Assembly (NCBI RefSeq): GCF_043290135.1
Contig: NC_134704.1
Coordinates: 25,100,001-25,164,000, forward strand
Source: Rhipicephalus microplus
Lineage: Eukaryota > Arthropoda > Arachnida > Ixodida > Ixodidae
Direction: 5' to 3'
DNA: 64,000 nt
The translations under genes and the position numbers were made by a program. Below the pieces are notes generated by a model. That model was not told the origin of the DNA. It did not search any database and worked only from the letters and a program-made list of their open reading frames with translations. This document shows positions 30,579 to 44,906 of this stretch, one piece after another; within the stretch, counting starts at the first letter, position 1, and each line of letters begins with the position of its first letter.

Positions 30579-31760
30579 CATGGAAGGTCTTGGCGCTGCC
30601 CAGTGCAATGATCGCGAGCTGCATCGTCTTCGTTTTTCATTCACGTCTTTGTCATTCACAGAGTGACAGCTTCCGTGTTCCACCTCATTAATAACGTGCG
30701 AAACGTCTATTGGAGTGCCTCGGCCCCTCGTACCGCCAGCTTTTCGTGGCGCAATTTTTGATCAACTGCACAGCATGAGCCATCCTGGTATTCGTGCGAC
30801 TCAAAAGCTAGTCACATCTCGTTTCCTTTGGCCAAGCATGAATTCTGACGTGCGATGCTGGGTGCGTACATGCCTTCAGTGTCAGCGGGTCAAAGTTCAC
30901 CGTCACACTGTCACGGCAACATCCGCCTTTCGGCCTCCAGACGCAAGGTTTCCCCACGTTTATCTGGACATTGTCGCTCCTCTTCCGCCATGACCAGGGG
31001 CTTGTTACCTGCTGACATGTGTGGGTCGCTTCACCAGATGGCCTGAATCGTTTCCCACTTCCGACATCACAGCACCGACAGTTACTAAGACTTTCACAAA
31101 CGGCTGGCTGTCGCACTTCGGATGCCCTTCTGTCGTCCCCACCGACCGTAATCGCCAATTTCAATCCGCCCTTTTCACCGCACTTGCCAATATTCCGGGC
31201 ATTCGACACATTCACACGACTGCCTACTATCCTTCAGCCAATCGCATGGTCGAACGGCTTCAGCGATAACTGAAATCTGCCCTCACTGCTCACCTGCCAA
31301 AGGAACATTGGCTCGACCTCCCCCCCCCCCCCCTCGTACTTCTGGACATTCGATCAGCATTGAAGGTGGATCTCGGCTGCTCATCAGCCGAGCTATACTC
31401 TACGGCGTTTCCCTGCGTCTTGCAGGAGAATCATTGGAGCCGTCGTCGCCACCTTCCAACTCGTGATGCCCCCACTTACACGAGAGAGCTGAGCACCAGG
31501 TTTCGAGACCTTGCTCCAGCAATTCCTGCTGACCGACACCCCCAGTCTGTCTTCGTCAGCCAGGATCTGCATGATTGCAGTCACTTCTTCGTTCGGCGTA
31601 ATCAAATACGACCGCCCCCCACGCCGGCCTATGATGGCCCATTTCGCGTACTTCATCGTACGCCAAAGACGTTCACGCTTGACATCAACGGCCGCGAAGA
31701 CGTTGTGACTACCGATTGTCTGAAACATGCGTACGTCGCCGATCTCGTGTCTGCGGGACT
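30579..31760 (+). pseudogene. Gypsy integrase remnant
   Basis: Positions 30715-30993 encode the zinc-binding HHCC domain (HSMSHPGIRATQKL ... CLQCQRVKVHRH) and YLDIVAPLPP with the first catalytic Asp. A frameshift near 30993 moves the rest to another frame: RFTRWPESFPTSDITAPTV, VPTDRNRQFQSALF with the second Asp, and YPSANRMVERLQR with the catalytic Glu. A stop (31267-31269), a 14-nt C-run near 31320 and another shift follow before the C-terminal part YDGPFRVLHRTPKTFTLDI (GPF-type module). The domain order is that of gypsy integrases; the gene is multiply broken. Confidence 0.85.
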
Positions 31761-31840
31761 TACATCTGCAGTCTGGATGCCCTCATTCGAGCACGTTCAC
31801 TGGGCGACTCCTATGGCCCAGGATCTACAGGGGGAGCCCG

Positions 31841-31981
31841 TATCACCCCGGCACGCGGCGCCTGTCCAAAAAAAAAGTTGGCATTCGGTCGAGCGGTGCG
31901 TGCAGGGCGAGAATAAAAAAAAAAAAACAGCTCGAAACTCAATGCTGTCGAAACTGGTTCTCTCTCGTGTTAGCCCCGACA
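31841..31981 (+). repeat. Gypsy element 2, 3' LTR
   Basis: 141 bp following a purine-rich GGGGGAGC. Compared with the 5' LTR it has an expanded A-run and an extra insertion. It ends CCCCGACA. Confidence 0.75.
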
Positions 31982-31985
31982 CACT

Positions 31986-33533
31986 TCTTTCGCACTTTTT
32001 TTTTTGGTTTATCTCGCTCTAACGGTTGCCCTAGCTCTTTCTTCAGTCTAACTTTAGCTTCAATGTCAGATCTTACACCGCCGACGTATAATCTCGTTCA
32101 GTCTGGCTCGTTTGCAGCGGTTAGTCGTGCTCTGCAGCCCAGGGCGAATAATTTTGCGCATGGCTGCAGTGCAGACACGGTGGAACGCACCGTTACGGCG
32201 TCCTTACCCTTGGCGAAGGCGTCGCGCGTAATCTCCTCTGCAATCGGACACGGCTCGGAGAGATAAGGAGACGTGTTCAGCCGCTGCATCGAGTTATATA
32301 TTTTTCCTCAAGAGCAGCCCCTGTTGCGAGAATTACGTGCACCAGTTTGCGTGAGGCCCATGTTTGGATACGATCGCATAGGAGAGCTCAGGAAAACCCA
32401 CTGAAAGGGCCGTGAAATGTCGTTAAATGTCATCAAAGAGGTCGTGACAACGTGGAACCACCGGCAGCTACACACACGAACTAAATGACGTCAACTTAAG
32501 AAGAGTGGACCTGAATGGACACTTATCAAGGCTTTGATAAGCTATTCGAGAATGAACGCTCTGCCACGATAACCGCTCATGCAGCTCTACCCTTCTTACC
32601 CCCGTATTCCCAAACGCTCCTCGACTCGACTTTCACCCTTCACTTGACGATGTTGAGCTCTGCGCCGCTGCTCGGCTGAAAATGACGCTGCGCTGCTCGA
32701 GAACGGCACCAAATTATTGCCAATATGCAGTAACTTGCCGTGCTCTAGAGATGACGCTTCCATCGGCTTTCTCAAGCTAAGGTGAAGCGGTGAGTGAAGG
32801 GTCGTTCTAGAATACGGGGGTTAGAATTACGTCATTTGAAACGTCCCCTAGTGGTAGCGTGTGTGGCTGACAGCGGTTTCGAATAGATGTTTTCGACGCA
32901 CCCTTGCCATGACCCCTGTAAGGCGGGCGAAGTTTCGTTGCAACCCCCCCCCCCCCCTCTCATTCCCTCCGTCCCTTTGGTCGATACCAAGGGACAGCAT
33001 GCTTCAGAATGTATGAAAAAAAGATGAAGCGATGATCAACGTGCTCCTCAGAGTGGACTACATTTGGTCTCTCACTTTCACGGTGTAACGATGGAAAATA
33101 AGATATTACTGAGATTTCTAAGGTGAAAAGCATTTGGGCGCCATTATCGTCATAAACTTGAGTAGCCATACAGACTTCGCGCTTACAGGCAACGCTAATT
33201 TTTTCGCTCGCAACCACTGATAACGACGCCTGCACCGACGTTTTAGCGAGACGAGCACTTTAACGCTATCACGTTAAAGCTTAACGACGTTGTAACATTA
33301 ATAAAATTTTACAAAACCATCCAACTTTCGGCCAATAACCCACCGTGCGTGTGATCTGTGGTGACAAATTGAACAAGAACAAGGGGTAAGCTGCCTACAG
33401 TGAGAGAGATTGACGTATACAGTGATTTCTCAGGAGCTATTAAGGAGCTCAAGAAAGTACGCAAAGCAATGGAGATCTGCGAAGCAATTCATAAGCTGAA
33501 CCATAATACAGCTACTTGCGTAAACGTACACTG
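31986..33533. other. No gene recognised
   Basis: About 1.5 kb; includes a C-run at 32944-32957. No domain or known repeat is visible. Confidence 0.45.
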
Positions 33534-34119
33534 AATTCAAGGCCATGCTGCGAACCCACACAACATTGCTGCTGACCAGCAGGCGCACTGCCCTCCAGAC
33601 ATGGACCTTGCAGCCATTCCCCTTCCACCTCAGCCCCTTAACTTACTCCATACTTGTAAAAATGTTCTCCGGCAAGATACACGTGCTCTCATTCCACCGT
33701 GTGTCTGCTCTCTCCCCCCTCACCTTACCAGGGCGGATGAAGTTGTGCTTAGGAGGCTTCGTGCAGGGGTGGCCCTTACACCGGCCGTTACGTCGCCATG
33801 GAAATGGTCGCATTTACGAGTTGGTGATACGTGTCCGTATTGTCCCACTCCAGCGATGCAAGCAGATGCATACCACCTTATACGGACGCGTGAAGGGTTG
33901 CAGCCAGAATGCTCCCGTCACCTCCGTCAAGCCGGCCTTCGCTGCAGCGACACGGCCAGTTACAACCGCTGGATACACGACTACACATTCCACAAGACAC
34001 TACTTCACTTCATACACAACACCGGACTAACGAACGGCACACATTTAACAAACATACTCGCAAGAATATCATGCCTTAAAGGCAAGCCTTTGTCGCAATA
34101 CAAAATAAAAAAGTGGTAA
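33534..34119 (+). pseudogene. LINE ORF2 fragment: RNase H end and C-terminal zinc region
   Basis: A plus-strand open frame continuing from GHAANPHNIAADQQAH (end of a LINE RNase H domain) to a TAA at 34117-34119. Downstream are LTRADEVVLRRLRAGVAL, then DTCPYCP with a later His (AYHLI), as in the C-terminal zinc-binding regions of RNase H-bearing LINEs such as the R1 or I type. The RT and endonuclease are missing, so it is a 5'-truncated copy. The clade is uncertain. Confidence 0.7.
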
Positions 34120-34203
34120 GCAGGTGACACACAGTTATGACAGCACGCGGAAATAGTGACCGACTCTGGTGGCGCATGTGTGTTCACTCTTTTTTATATA
34201 TAT

Positions 34204-34432
34204 TGTGGTCTAGTGGCTAAGGTACTCGGCTGCTGACCCGCAGGTCGCGGGTTCAAATCCCGGCTGCGGCGGCTGCATTTCCGATGGAGGCGAAAATGTT
34301 GTAGGCCCGTGTGCTCAGATTTGGGTGCACGCTAAAGAACCCCAGGTGGTCGAAATTCCCGGAGCCCTCCACTACGGCGTCTCTCATAATCATATGGTGG
34401 TTTTGGGACGTTAAACCCCACATATCAATCAA
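34204..34432 (+). mobile_element. Ruka-like tRNA SINE
   Basis: A plus-strand copy beginning at TGGTCTAGTGG; the GC-rich first bases are missing. The 3' end CCCCACATATCAATCAAC is intact. Confidence 0.92.
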
Positions 34433-36115
34433 CTATTTTGCCATTTCTTCATGTAACCTCCATTTTATGTCTTAATTTTGTGTCATGTACCATTCAAAAT
34501 TTAAACATGCACATCTTGAATTCTACTGTTTGATATTGCTATGGTCATCGTTGCGTGTCGTGCTCCCTTCAATGGACAAATGATTGTTGTGAAATGAGTG
34601 TCAGTACTTGTACGCATTCATCTGGTTGCGTGTTTTCCACGGACCGGACTGCGTGCATGCAGAGCGAAACATCCTTCACTAATGCAATCTCAAGTTTTTC
34701 TTTCAGTTTTATTTTGTTCAGACTGTATCCGTAATGGTGAAGAGAAATGAAATAAATAAAAATAAACACACAGAAAGTATTCGTTGCATAGGGTTATCAT
34801 AACGCCGTTCAGGGACACTCGATAGATGACTCATCCAATCAGTAAATGCGACGAAGAGTCTCGGTTCATTCGAAACGCCGGCGTATTTAAAGGCTATGCG
34901 ATACCGAATCTGATTACGGTCTGCTAAAGAAGCTTTCAGTTCTTGACCAGTGTCCAAGATATCACGTAGTTTCGTTTACCTTTTGTAAACCCGAATTCTG
35001 AAACCTATTTCTACTTTACGCCGTCAACTATTCAGCCTTTTTTTATTGTTCACCACGTGACCAAAAAGTACGTTGGCATATATAGATGCGAATGCTTACA
35101 CAAGTCTCCAGCAAACGGGATCCATACGCGCTCATTCTGAATGGATTATGGCAGCCTTCATATGGATTATGGCACGCGCTCATTCTGAATGGATTATGGC
35201 AGCAGCCCCAAAGTTGCCAACATCAAACTACTTCGAATGGCTAGAGTGTAACTAAACTACAATGTGAGCTCAGTCACACTAAAAATATTTTTGGATAGCG
35301 GTAAACTGAACAATTATATATAGTTACCTCCGCATGTGCCTGCACTTGTAAGTGTGTCGCGTGTGGTTGCGCTGAAAGCTATCGGGAAAAAAAGTAGATA
35401 GTTATTCGATAATAACTAATCGCTAAACTGATCTCGAGATGCAACTTGAAGAACACGTTGAGCAACATCCTTCTTTCTTATAGTTAGTAGGTATACACGG
35501 GATTCGAATGCGAAATATGCGAGGTGCAAGGCTACCCCACCGACACTTATTGTGTCTGTACGAATGGATATTCGCAGTTGTACGAATCCATCGCCAGTTG
35601 GGTATGGCGTTATTTATAGATACCGGGGTGAGCAGGTGGAAGCTAGAGCACGATTTGGAAAGAACAAGGCTACTCCCCGTTCAAGGGTGCCGCTCTCCAG
35701 TTACGCCGAGATTTTTGCGTTCAGATAACTCCGAGCGCGTTTGGTTATCTCCCTGACTCCCAGGCGGCTTTCGAAGTTGCGCAGTGGGGTCTCCTTGCAG
35801 ATAATCATCGTCGCGGGAGAAGCGAAGCGACGATTAATTCAGGAAGAGTTGTCGGGATTATGTAAGTGGCTCTCAAACTTAGATTCGAACTGCCGGCTGT
35901 AAGTCCTTGTGGACCTTGAGCAGCGAAGGCCCGGTCAACAGCGACATTATACCAGTCTGCCGAGTTGTGTGAGCGAATTGCCAAATATAGTCCGAGAAAA
36001 GTGAAGCGTAAACATCGTACACCGAAGGCACAAGACGACCTCTGTCATTCACGAATCTTCCTATTTTTTCGGCACTTCAGGTCATCAGGGCTAAATAATG
36101 ATTGCAGCATTTGAC
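34433..36115. other. No gene recognised; small tandem duplication
   Basis: About 1.7 kb without genes. A 29-bp segment, CGCGCTCATTCTGAATGG plus ATTATGGCAGC, occurs twice at about 35127-35155 and 35173-35201. Confidence 0.5.
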
Positions 36116-36330
36116 TCACCTTGGTATAACTTAGCAGATAAGGGGTTCGACTGCTAAGGTTAAGAACGTGGGATCGACACCCGGCTGCGGCACCCGCATA
36201 TCGGTGGCGACGAAATGCGAAAAACAACCATGTACCCACGTGCTCAAAGAACCTACGTGGTCAAAATTAATCTGGAGCCTGGCAATCGTATATGTGTGAT
36301 GATCGTATCGCGGTTTCGGTATGCGAAACT
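36116..36330 (+). mobile_element. Ruka-like tRNA SINE, diverged
   Basis: A plus-strand old copy. GTGGGATCGACACCCGGCTG is the B-box region, followed by CGGCACCCGCAT, CACGTGCTCA, AAAGAACCTACGTGGTC and ATCGCGGTTTCGG. Confidence 0.6.
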
Positions 36331-37314
<984 letters not shown>

Positions 37315-37530
37315 CCCCGCCGCGGTGGTCTAGTGGCTAAGGTACTCGGCTGCTGACCCGCAGGTTGCGGGATCGAATCCCAGCTGCGGCGGCTGCATTT
37401 CCGATGGAGGCGGAAATGTTGTAGGCCCGTGTACTCAGATTTGGGTGCACGTTAAAGAACCCCAGGTGGTCAAAATTTCCGGAGCCCTCCACTACGGCGT
37501 CTCTCATTGGGGTTTAACGTTTTGGGACAC
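37315..37530 (+). mobile_element. Ruka-like tRNA SINE with rearranged 3' end
   Basis: An intact head and body on the plus strand up to GGCGTCTCTCAT. In place of the normal 3' end comes TTGGGGTTTAACGTTTTGGGA, in which the first part (TGGGGTTTAACG) is the terminal segment in inverted orientation. There is no tail. Confidence 0.85.
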
Positions 37531-38167
37531 TGCTCCGTGAGGGAGAGGGACGGCTAGCGTGTACAGATCAGCCATTTGACACCGTGGCAAGTTTTTATAT
37601 ACACCATCGGCGCCACAACGGCGCCAGCGTCTGCTTACAGCCAGGTGGGACGCACAACATCCAACGCTCCGACTGCGCATGCCCCACGTGCTGTAGAAGA
37701 CACGTTTTGATGACGCTGTCTTATTTTCATTCGCGCATTTTCAACGTTACGGTCACTCGCCGGCGCCTGGGGATCAACAACCTTTCCTTCCGGTTGCATT
37801 CCTTGCGCGTCTTCTCATTCTGCTTATAAAACAACGCGAAAAATCGGTCAGTCAGCGCCATCACACGGAGAAAAAACAAAACAAAAAAGAACAACACAAA
37901 AGAAACCGTGCGCCGACGAACGGCACCGTTCAGCTCTACACCAACGTTACGACGGCTGGCAGCCGTCAGACGATAAACACAAACAAACGCGCGTGCAACA
38001 CGAGACTGCAGAAAACAGGTTTGTTGCCGTTTCCGGCTATTATTTTCTTCTCTACCAATTTATTTCTTCTTGTCTGTTCCTTATACGCTCACTCACTGCA
38101 GCTCTGGATAGACTAGACGATCGGCCTTTGTAAGAACAAAGGATTCTGGGTCATTGGCCCAGCCCAT
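37531..38167. other. No gene recognised
   Basis: About 0.6 kb without recognisable features. Confidence 0.45.
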
Positions 38168-38425
38168 CCTCAGCCCAGAAGGCTTTGAAAGCTTTGCTGC
38201 GCTTTTTGCGGACAACTGGCCTCAGAGACAGACTTTAGTGTCTTATACTCTTTGATGTTGCCTTTCCTCTGTCGCAATTTTTTTTTTTGTAATTTCTCCC
38301 TCTCTTCGCAACATTTCTTTTTAACATCTTTCTTTCCCCTCACCCCTTTCCCCAGCACAGGGTAGCCAGCCGGTCTATGAACTGGCTAACCTCCCTGTCT
38401 TTCCGCTTAAACTTTCTTCCTCCTC
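38168..38425 (+). mobile_element. LINE 3'-end fragment (family with CTAACCTCCCTG motif)
   Basis: AGGGTAGCCAGCCGG ... ACTGGCTAACCTCCCTGTC corresponds to the reverse complement of the 3' untranslated sequence at 47564-47620 and 56350-56400. A pyrimidine-rich tail follows. Only the 3' end is recognisable. Confidence 0.5.
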
Positions 38426-39247
38426 CTCCTTCCTCCAGTCTCGGCGCTAAAGAAGGGCACGATGACGGGAAATCGGGAACGGCCAGCCAAGTGTTTGAGC
38501 GTGTTGAGCGCGCTCTGCGAGATGTGCCAGCAGCCAACGTAACGTTGCATGCGACGGTGTTCGCAAAGCGCGCTCGGGCTGCAGGAAAGCGACGCCGCGT
38601 GATGACGTGTGGGCCGTTACGCTGACGTCACTCGTGTGTATACGCCAGCCTGTATTCATTTTATCTCGAAAAGGAAAGTTGCATGCAGAAAGACAAAGGA
38701 GGCACAGGAGGGAGCGCCGCAGCAGCCTCCACCGACTGACTGTGTGTCAGTTTGACGCTCTTTGCGCCAGGGTCGTGGCCATTTTTTATTTTTTTTTCGT
38801 GGGAAGGGGTTCGAACATCCTCGATGAATGATCGTGCGTGTGTGCGTGCGTGTGTGCGTGCTTCTGTATGTTTAGCTGTGTGTGTATATATACATATACA
38901 AATGAAAAAAAATTCTTCTAGGAGTGCTACGATGTCCGACACTGTAGGGTGTCCGATATGGGTCAGTAGTAGTGCACGTGCTTATTAAGTCTGTCAATAT
39001 CAAGTGATGGATGACTGCATGCTCCTGAAAGCTTGGCATTTGCGTGGATAAAGTTGCGAGTTCATTGGGCTGTGCAGATGAATATTTCGTTATTAGAAGT
39101 CTCGATGAGATTTCGTGTTGTACGCATTGTTTCAACCAGTGTTGCGGAGTTGCCACTCGGGAATTGGAATGATTCCGGAGTTATTCTAAATTTTCGCGAC
39201 ATGGGAATGGAACTTAGAAGTGTGGCAGCTTGGGCTAGTTGGTATGG
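38426..39247. other. No gene recognised
   Basis: About 0.8 kb; includes a short TGTGTGCG-type tract near 38836-38866. Confidence 0.45.
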
Positions 39248-39474
39248 CATGACGATAGTTATAGCGCGAGAACAAAACGACGACACAGAGACAAGAAGGA
39301 CACGGAAGACACGAGCGCTAACTTCAGATAGTTATAGCGCGAGAACAAAACGACGACACATAGACAAGAAAGACACGGAAGACACGAGCGCTAACTGAAG
39401 TTAGCGCTCGTGTCTTCCGTGTCCTTCTTGTCTCTGTGTCGTCGTTTTGTTCTCGCGCTATAACTATCGTCATG
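39248..39474. repeat. Foldback element of PLE-like ends (two direct, one inverted copy)
   Basis: Three copies of a segment of about 70-75 bp: 39248-39322 and 39326-39397 in one orientation, then 39400-39474 inverted. The outer termini read CATGACGATAG and CTATCGTCATG. The inverted copy reads GCGCTCGTGTCTTCCGTGTC and ends GTTCTCGCGCTATAACTATC, a C/T-rich style like the pLTR ends of the PLEs here. It folds into a long near-perfect hairpin. Confidence 0.75.
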
Positions 39475-39854
39475 GGAATGGAATGGGGAAAACGCTTGGA
39501 TGATGGGAATGGGACTGTAATTAAGCGCATTTTGCACGAAAATGGAATAAGAATGGAATTACGCCTTTTCCGAAAATAGAGAACATTTTCGTCCACACGC
39601 CATTTTTTAAACCTTCAAACAATAATAAAGCCAGAGTCTCAAGTGTAACACTAAAGCAGTATTTTTAAGATAGCTCAGTTGATTATGAAATCATTGCCCC
39701 TTCAAAATCAACGCACCTACTAAAATTCTGTTCTTATGTAGACAGTATTACGCCTTTGCAACTTGGGCAGTAATTGAAGGGGCACGATGCATGGGAGGGG
39801 AGAGCGAGGGCGCCCATTTCTCCCAAATTCTCGCTTGCATTTTCTACAGTCCTT
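39475..39854. other. No gene recognised
   Basis: About 0.4 kb without recognisable features. Confidence 0.45.
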
Positions 39855-39935
39855 ATTTCCGGAGCCCTTCACTACGGCGTCTCTCATAATCATATGGTGG
39901 TTTCGGGACGTCAAACCCCACATATCAATCAAATC
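39855..39935 (+). mobile_element. Ruka-like SINE, 3' end only
   Basis: TCCGGAGCCCTTCACTACGG to CACATATCAATCAAATCA on the plus strand: a 5'-truncated copy. Confidence 0.88.
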
Positions 39936-40899
39936 ACTAAATCAAGAACAAAAGTTGAACAACACGCCTAATCATTCAAACACACAATACCTCATGTCTC
40001 AAAGCAAAATTCATCAGCACGCTATCTATCTCTTTATCAGCCGAAGAAATGGCATATCTAACATGTACGACACGCGTGTGTTAGCTCTGCCTTTCCTTCG
40101 CTTCGTAATACGCAATGAGCGTTAGAAGTTCGTCACATTTCTCGCCAATACGCTGTTATAGTCTGCGCTTCGCCTGTCTATCAAACTTCCTTCGTGTGTC
40201 CTTATCTTTTATGCACAACAGTCATCATCAAGACGAATCGCCAAGAGCCCAAGTTTAAACTTCCCTGACGTCACAGAGCAGGCACCATCGTACGGCGGAA
40301 TGCTTGCCTATGCAGATAAAGCTTGTACATCGCTCATGGTGGCTCCTATATATGTATCTAATAATAGCGCCACGAAAAGCGCCGGAAGCGGCCGGAAGTA
40401 GTCGTTTACAAATTAGGGGCGCATGCGCGATGCGGATAATGGGTATCCGGAAGAAGGGCTCTAAGGTCGGGATGACGCTTAGGAGAAACTGTGAACGCTT
40501 GACTATACTTAGGAAGTGCCTGCGAACACCTGGATTAAAAGCCACTCCATCAAATGCTCGGGCAGTGCCTGCAGGTAGGTGTAGACATGTAATGATGAGA
40601 TGCTAGCAGTGATACCCGTTAGTTGATCGGTTCTTCTTAAGAGGAATGCTATATCGACAGGCACCGCTGTTCACTCAGTGGATTGAGGGATATGCACGAC
40701 AGTTATAAGAGAACACTTTTCAATGATAACTCCGGATATGTCATTCTGGTTGATCGTCTGGCTTGCTACTCCAGGTGTCACGCGATGAATATATGGTATG
40801 CACAATGGTTGCATGCAGTCACACGAATTCTACGCGTGCAGTAACACAAACAGATATATAGACAAGTATGATTCATTATTCATGAATTCATAATTGAAT
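39936..40899. other. No gene recognised
   Basis: About 1 kb; short frames only. Confidence 0.45.
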
Positions 40900-40985
40900 T
40901 TGTACTTCCACCCTGTAACGGCCCACTTCTGGGCTAACAGTATAAATAAATGAAATGAAATGAAATAATTGAAATAAAACAAAAA
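40900..40985 (+). mobile_element. LINE-like 3' tail
   Basis: GGCCCACTTCTGGGCTAACA, then GTATAAATAAATGAAATGAA and further AAATG-type repeats: a polyadenylation-like signal followed by a short-repeat tail, as at LINE 3' ends. No coding part is visible. Confidence 0.4.
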
Positions 40986-41506
<521 letters not shown>

Positions 41507-42633
41507 CGTGGGAGTTACGCCCATCGCGCGGCTGGCGTGACATGTGCTGTGGCTCGCGGGCAGTCAGCGACGGATTGCTGTGCGCCGTGGGTGGTGTGCC
41601 AAGATGTCACTTTTACTTAGTTCTGTTGGTGAAATGTTCATGGCACTCCAATAGGCCAGCATCATGTCCTTGGCAGCAAGACATCGCGATCCCATCAGTA
41701 GATATATAGCAATCTTAAATGATTATAGTCCCGGAAGCGTTAGCCTGGTTTTTTCGCCTGGCTCACTGCTCGAGGTGCCGGGGCACGACTATGATATGTA
41801 TAATGATCACACAAAAATTAGCACAACCAAAACACATATGCGTAAACAAAAGTCATTAATTAAGTTTAGCTAAGGTGAGCTTTTGCATTGCACATCGCAC
41901 AAACGCTTCTTTTCCGCAGCCCAAGAAGGTGCCGTAGCTACAGGCGCGTAGTAAATGAAGTGTTGCCTCCAGAATGATTTCGTTGTGCTCACAATATACC
42001 CCATTCGTGTTATCAGTCGCGTTAATTCGAAAACAATATGGCATCAAAGATTTGTTGACAGAAAAAAAGAAAGAAAGCAAGAAAGAAAGAAGAAAAAAGA
42101 AAGAAAGAACATGGCTGTGGCGTTCTTCCTTCAAAGTCACATACCAAGTCATATACCTCGCATATAGTGGTTTCAAGTCTGCAAGCGTTGTACCCCAAAA
42201 AAAAACTTGCCGTTACCTCATTTACCAGCTCCTAACGTCGAAACGGAAAGCACGTTTCCAAGTTATTTTCAAAGGTAAGGAATGTATATTTTTAGTTTTT
42301 CCGATTAGAAGAACGTGCGTAAAATTCAAGGAATCTCTTGTAATTTCTATGTAGCTCAAAAGAACATTTATTTGAATATATTTTGTCAAATAGGGAAAGG
42401 AAAATGTAGAAATAAAGTGGGCTATATTGAAAAGCTCTTGTTGTCCACGGATGCTATTAAGGTACATCTTTGGACAAAACTGGATGTCATGAAGGGCCAG
42501 TGTTTGTAAACGGTGAAAGGGTCTATACCTGGCAACTAGGGATCTAAGGTTAACGTGTAGGTACTCTTTTTTTTTCTTACAGCGCCACTAGGCTCTTCAC
42601 AGAAACTCGCTAATCATGCGTCGGATAGTTTAG
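41507..42633. other. No gene recognised
   Basis: About 1.1 kb of AT-rich sequence; an A/G-rich tract at 42061-42110. Confidence 0.45.
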
Positions 42634-43201
<568 letters not shown>

Positions 43202-43211
43202 ACCCGCACGT

Positions 43212-43455
43212 ATTGATTGATTGATATGTGGTGTTTAACGTATCAAAACCACCATATGATTATGAGAGACGCCGTAGTGGAGGGCTCCGAAAATTTAGAC
43301 CACCTGGGGTTCTTTAACGTGCACCCAAATTTGAGCCCACGGGCCTACAACATTTCCGCCTCCATCGGAAATGCAGCCGCCATAGCCGGGATTCAAACCC
43401 GCGATTTGCGGGTCAGCAGCCGAGTACCTTAGCCACTAGACCACCGCGGCGGGGC
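43212..43455 (-). mobile_element. Ruka-like tRNA SINE, full length
   Basis: A minus-strand copy with target duplication ACCCGC(A/T)CGT at 43202-43211 and 43456-43465. Confidence 0.94.
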
Positions 43456-43465
43456 ACCCGCTCGT

Positions 43466-44362
43466 ATTGCTCATAATGTTTTCTGGGTAGAGAAGATGGA
43501 GACGAACAAAACAGACACTGTGTGCTCCACTGATGAGCTTGATTAAGGAGTGGAAAGGTGCAGCCCTTCGTCAGCTGTCGTATTTATGTAGTGATATATG
43601 CATGAGCAAGATTCCCCGTTGGGGGTCAGTTGGCTCAATCATTGTGACCATTCGCTTCGCTGGTAATATTCGACAGTAATTACCGCTTTTGTAATTTTGA
43701 ACCAAAGACTTTAAGGACTATAATTTTGAACCAAAGACTACAAAGACTATAATTTTGAACCAAAGATTTTGAACCATTACTTTCTCGTTTCCAAACATTA
43801 CGAAATAAGTTCGCGAAGGGTTCGTATCACAAAAAACAAACAAACAAACAAACAAACAAACAAAAAGACATTGAAAGAGAAAAAAAAGAAATGCATTCTC
43901 AGCGTCTGCACCGGACTCTAAAAAAGTTGTACTCTCACTCACTTTAGGAATATATATATATGATGTATTTCTAGAATGACCGTCCTATCAAGCGAGTAGT
44001 CTTGTGAGTAATAACCAATTTATTTCAGTTGCCTAAACAGTAATAAAACAAAAACAACTTGTTACCGCATGTACTGCGTGTTGGTTGAAGAAACCGAGTG
44101 TTGTATACGACAGTAAACGTGATTTTAAACAGATGTTATTGGGCTCAGATCAGGCAAATAAAAAAAAAAACATATTTGAGCTAATCGAAGCAAAAGAAAC
44201 TGCGAGGCATTATCGGTGGATCCCCGCTGAGAGCTATTGTGCGGCCTCTGACTGCTCCATATACGTTCGCCAAACAAGTGCTGCCTCTCTGGGGCATCAG
44301 ATATTTTTGAGGCAACAGGATCCATCAGAGCAGCCCTCGTTTGTGCCCCGGTATTTCTTCCC
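43466..44362. other. No gene recognised; 29-bp tandem repeat
   Basis: At 43692-43775 a unit containing ATAATTTTGAACCAAAGACT is repeated about three times in tandem. An (AAAC)n stretch follows at 43834-43862. The frame at 44085-44381 is open but unrecognised. Confidence 0.55.
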
Positions 44363-44371
44363 TGACAATCT

Positions 44372-44614
44372 GATTGATTGATTTGTGGGGTTTAACGTCC
44401 CAAAACCACTTATTTGATTATGAGAGACGCCGTAGTGGAGGGCTCCGGAAATTTTGACCACCTGGGGTTCTTTAACGTGCACCCAAATCTGAGCACACGG
44501 GCCTACAACATTTCCGCCTCCATCGGAAATGCAGCCGCCACAGCCGGGATTCGATCCCACGTCCTGCGGGTCAGCAGCCAAATACCTTAGCCACTAGACC
44601 ACCGTGGCGGGGCT
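44372..44614 (-). mobile_element. Ruka-like tRNA SINE, full length
   Basis: A minus-strand copy with target duplication TGACAATCT at 44363-44371 and 44618-44626. Confidence 0.93.
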
Positions 44615-44906
44615 CCTTGACAATCTCGTAATGGTTTTCGTAGCTTCTACCCTAACACAAATGAATACTTGTCGAATCGAATACGTGTCGCCTAGCAAAG
44701 ACTATACATCCCAGTTGTATTCATCGTACAGAACATTTGCACATTCCTACTTATAAGCCGGGATCTGCGTCAAGAAAGTCTCAAATCTCCAAGGCGTTCT
44801 TTATTCTTCTACCTCTCTCTCTGTGCTTAAAGACAAAGTGACAGGATAAAAAAATGAACAAGACTTGACAATGTCTATCCAAAGGTAAGAACAGAATATG
44901 CATTTG

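Larger units (their letters stand above)
29618..31981 (+). mobile_element. Internally deleted Ty3/gypsy element
   Basis: A 2.36-kb plus-strand element bounded by short LTR-like ends (29618-29736 and 31841-31981) and a 4-bp target duplication CACT (29614-29617 and 31982-31985). It contains remnants of gag start, protease, RT start and integrase in the right order, with most of gag, RT and RNase H deleted and several frameshifts. Not functional. Confidence 0.85.
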
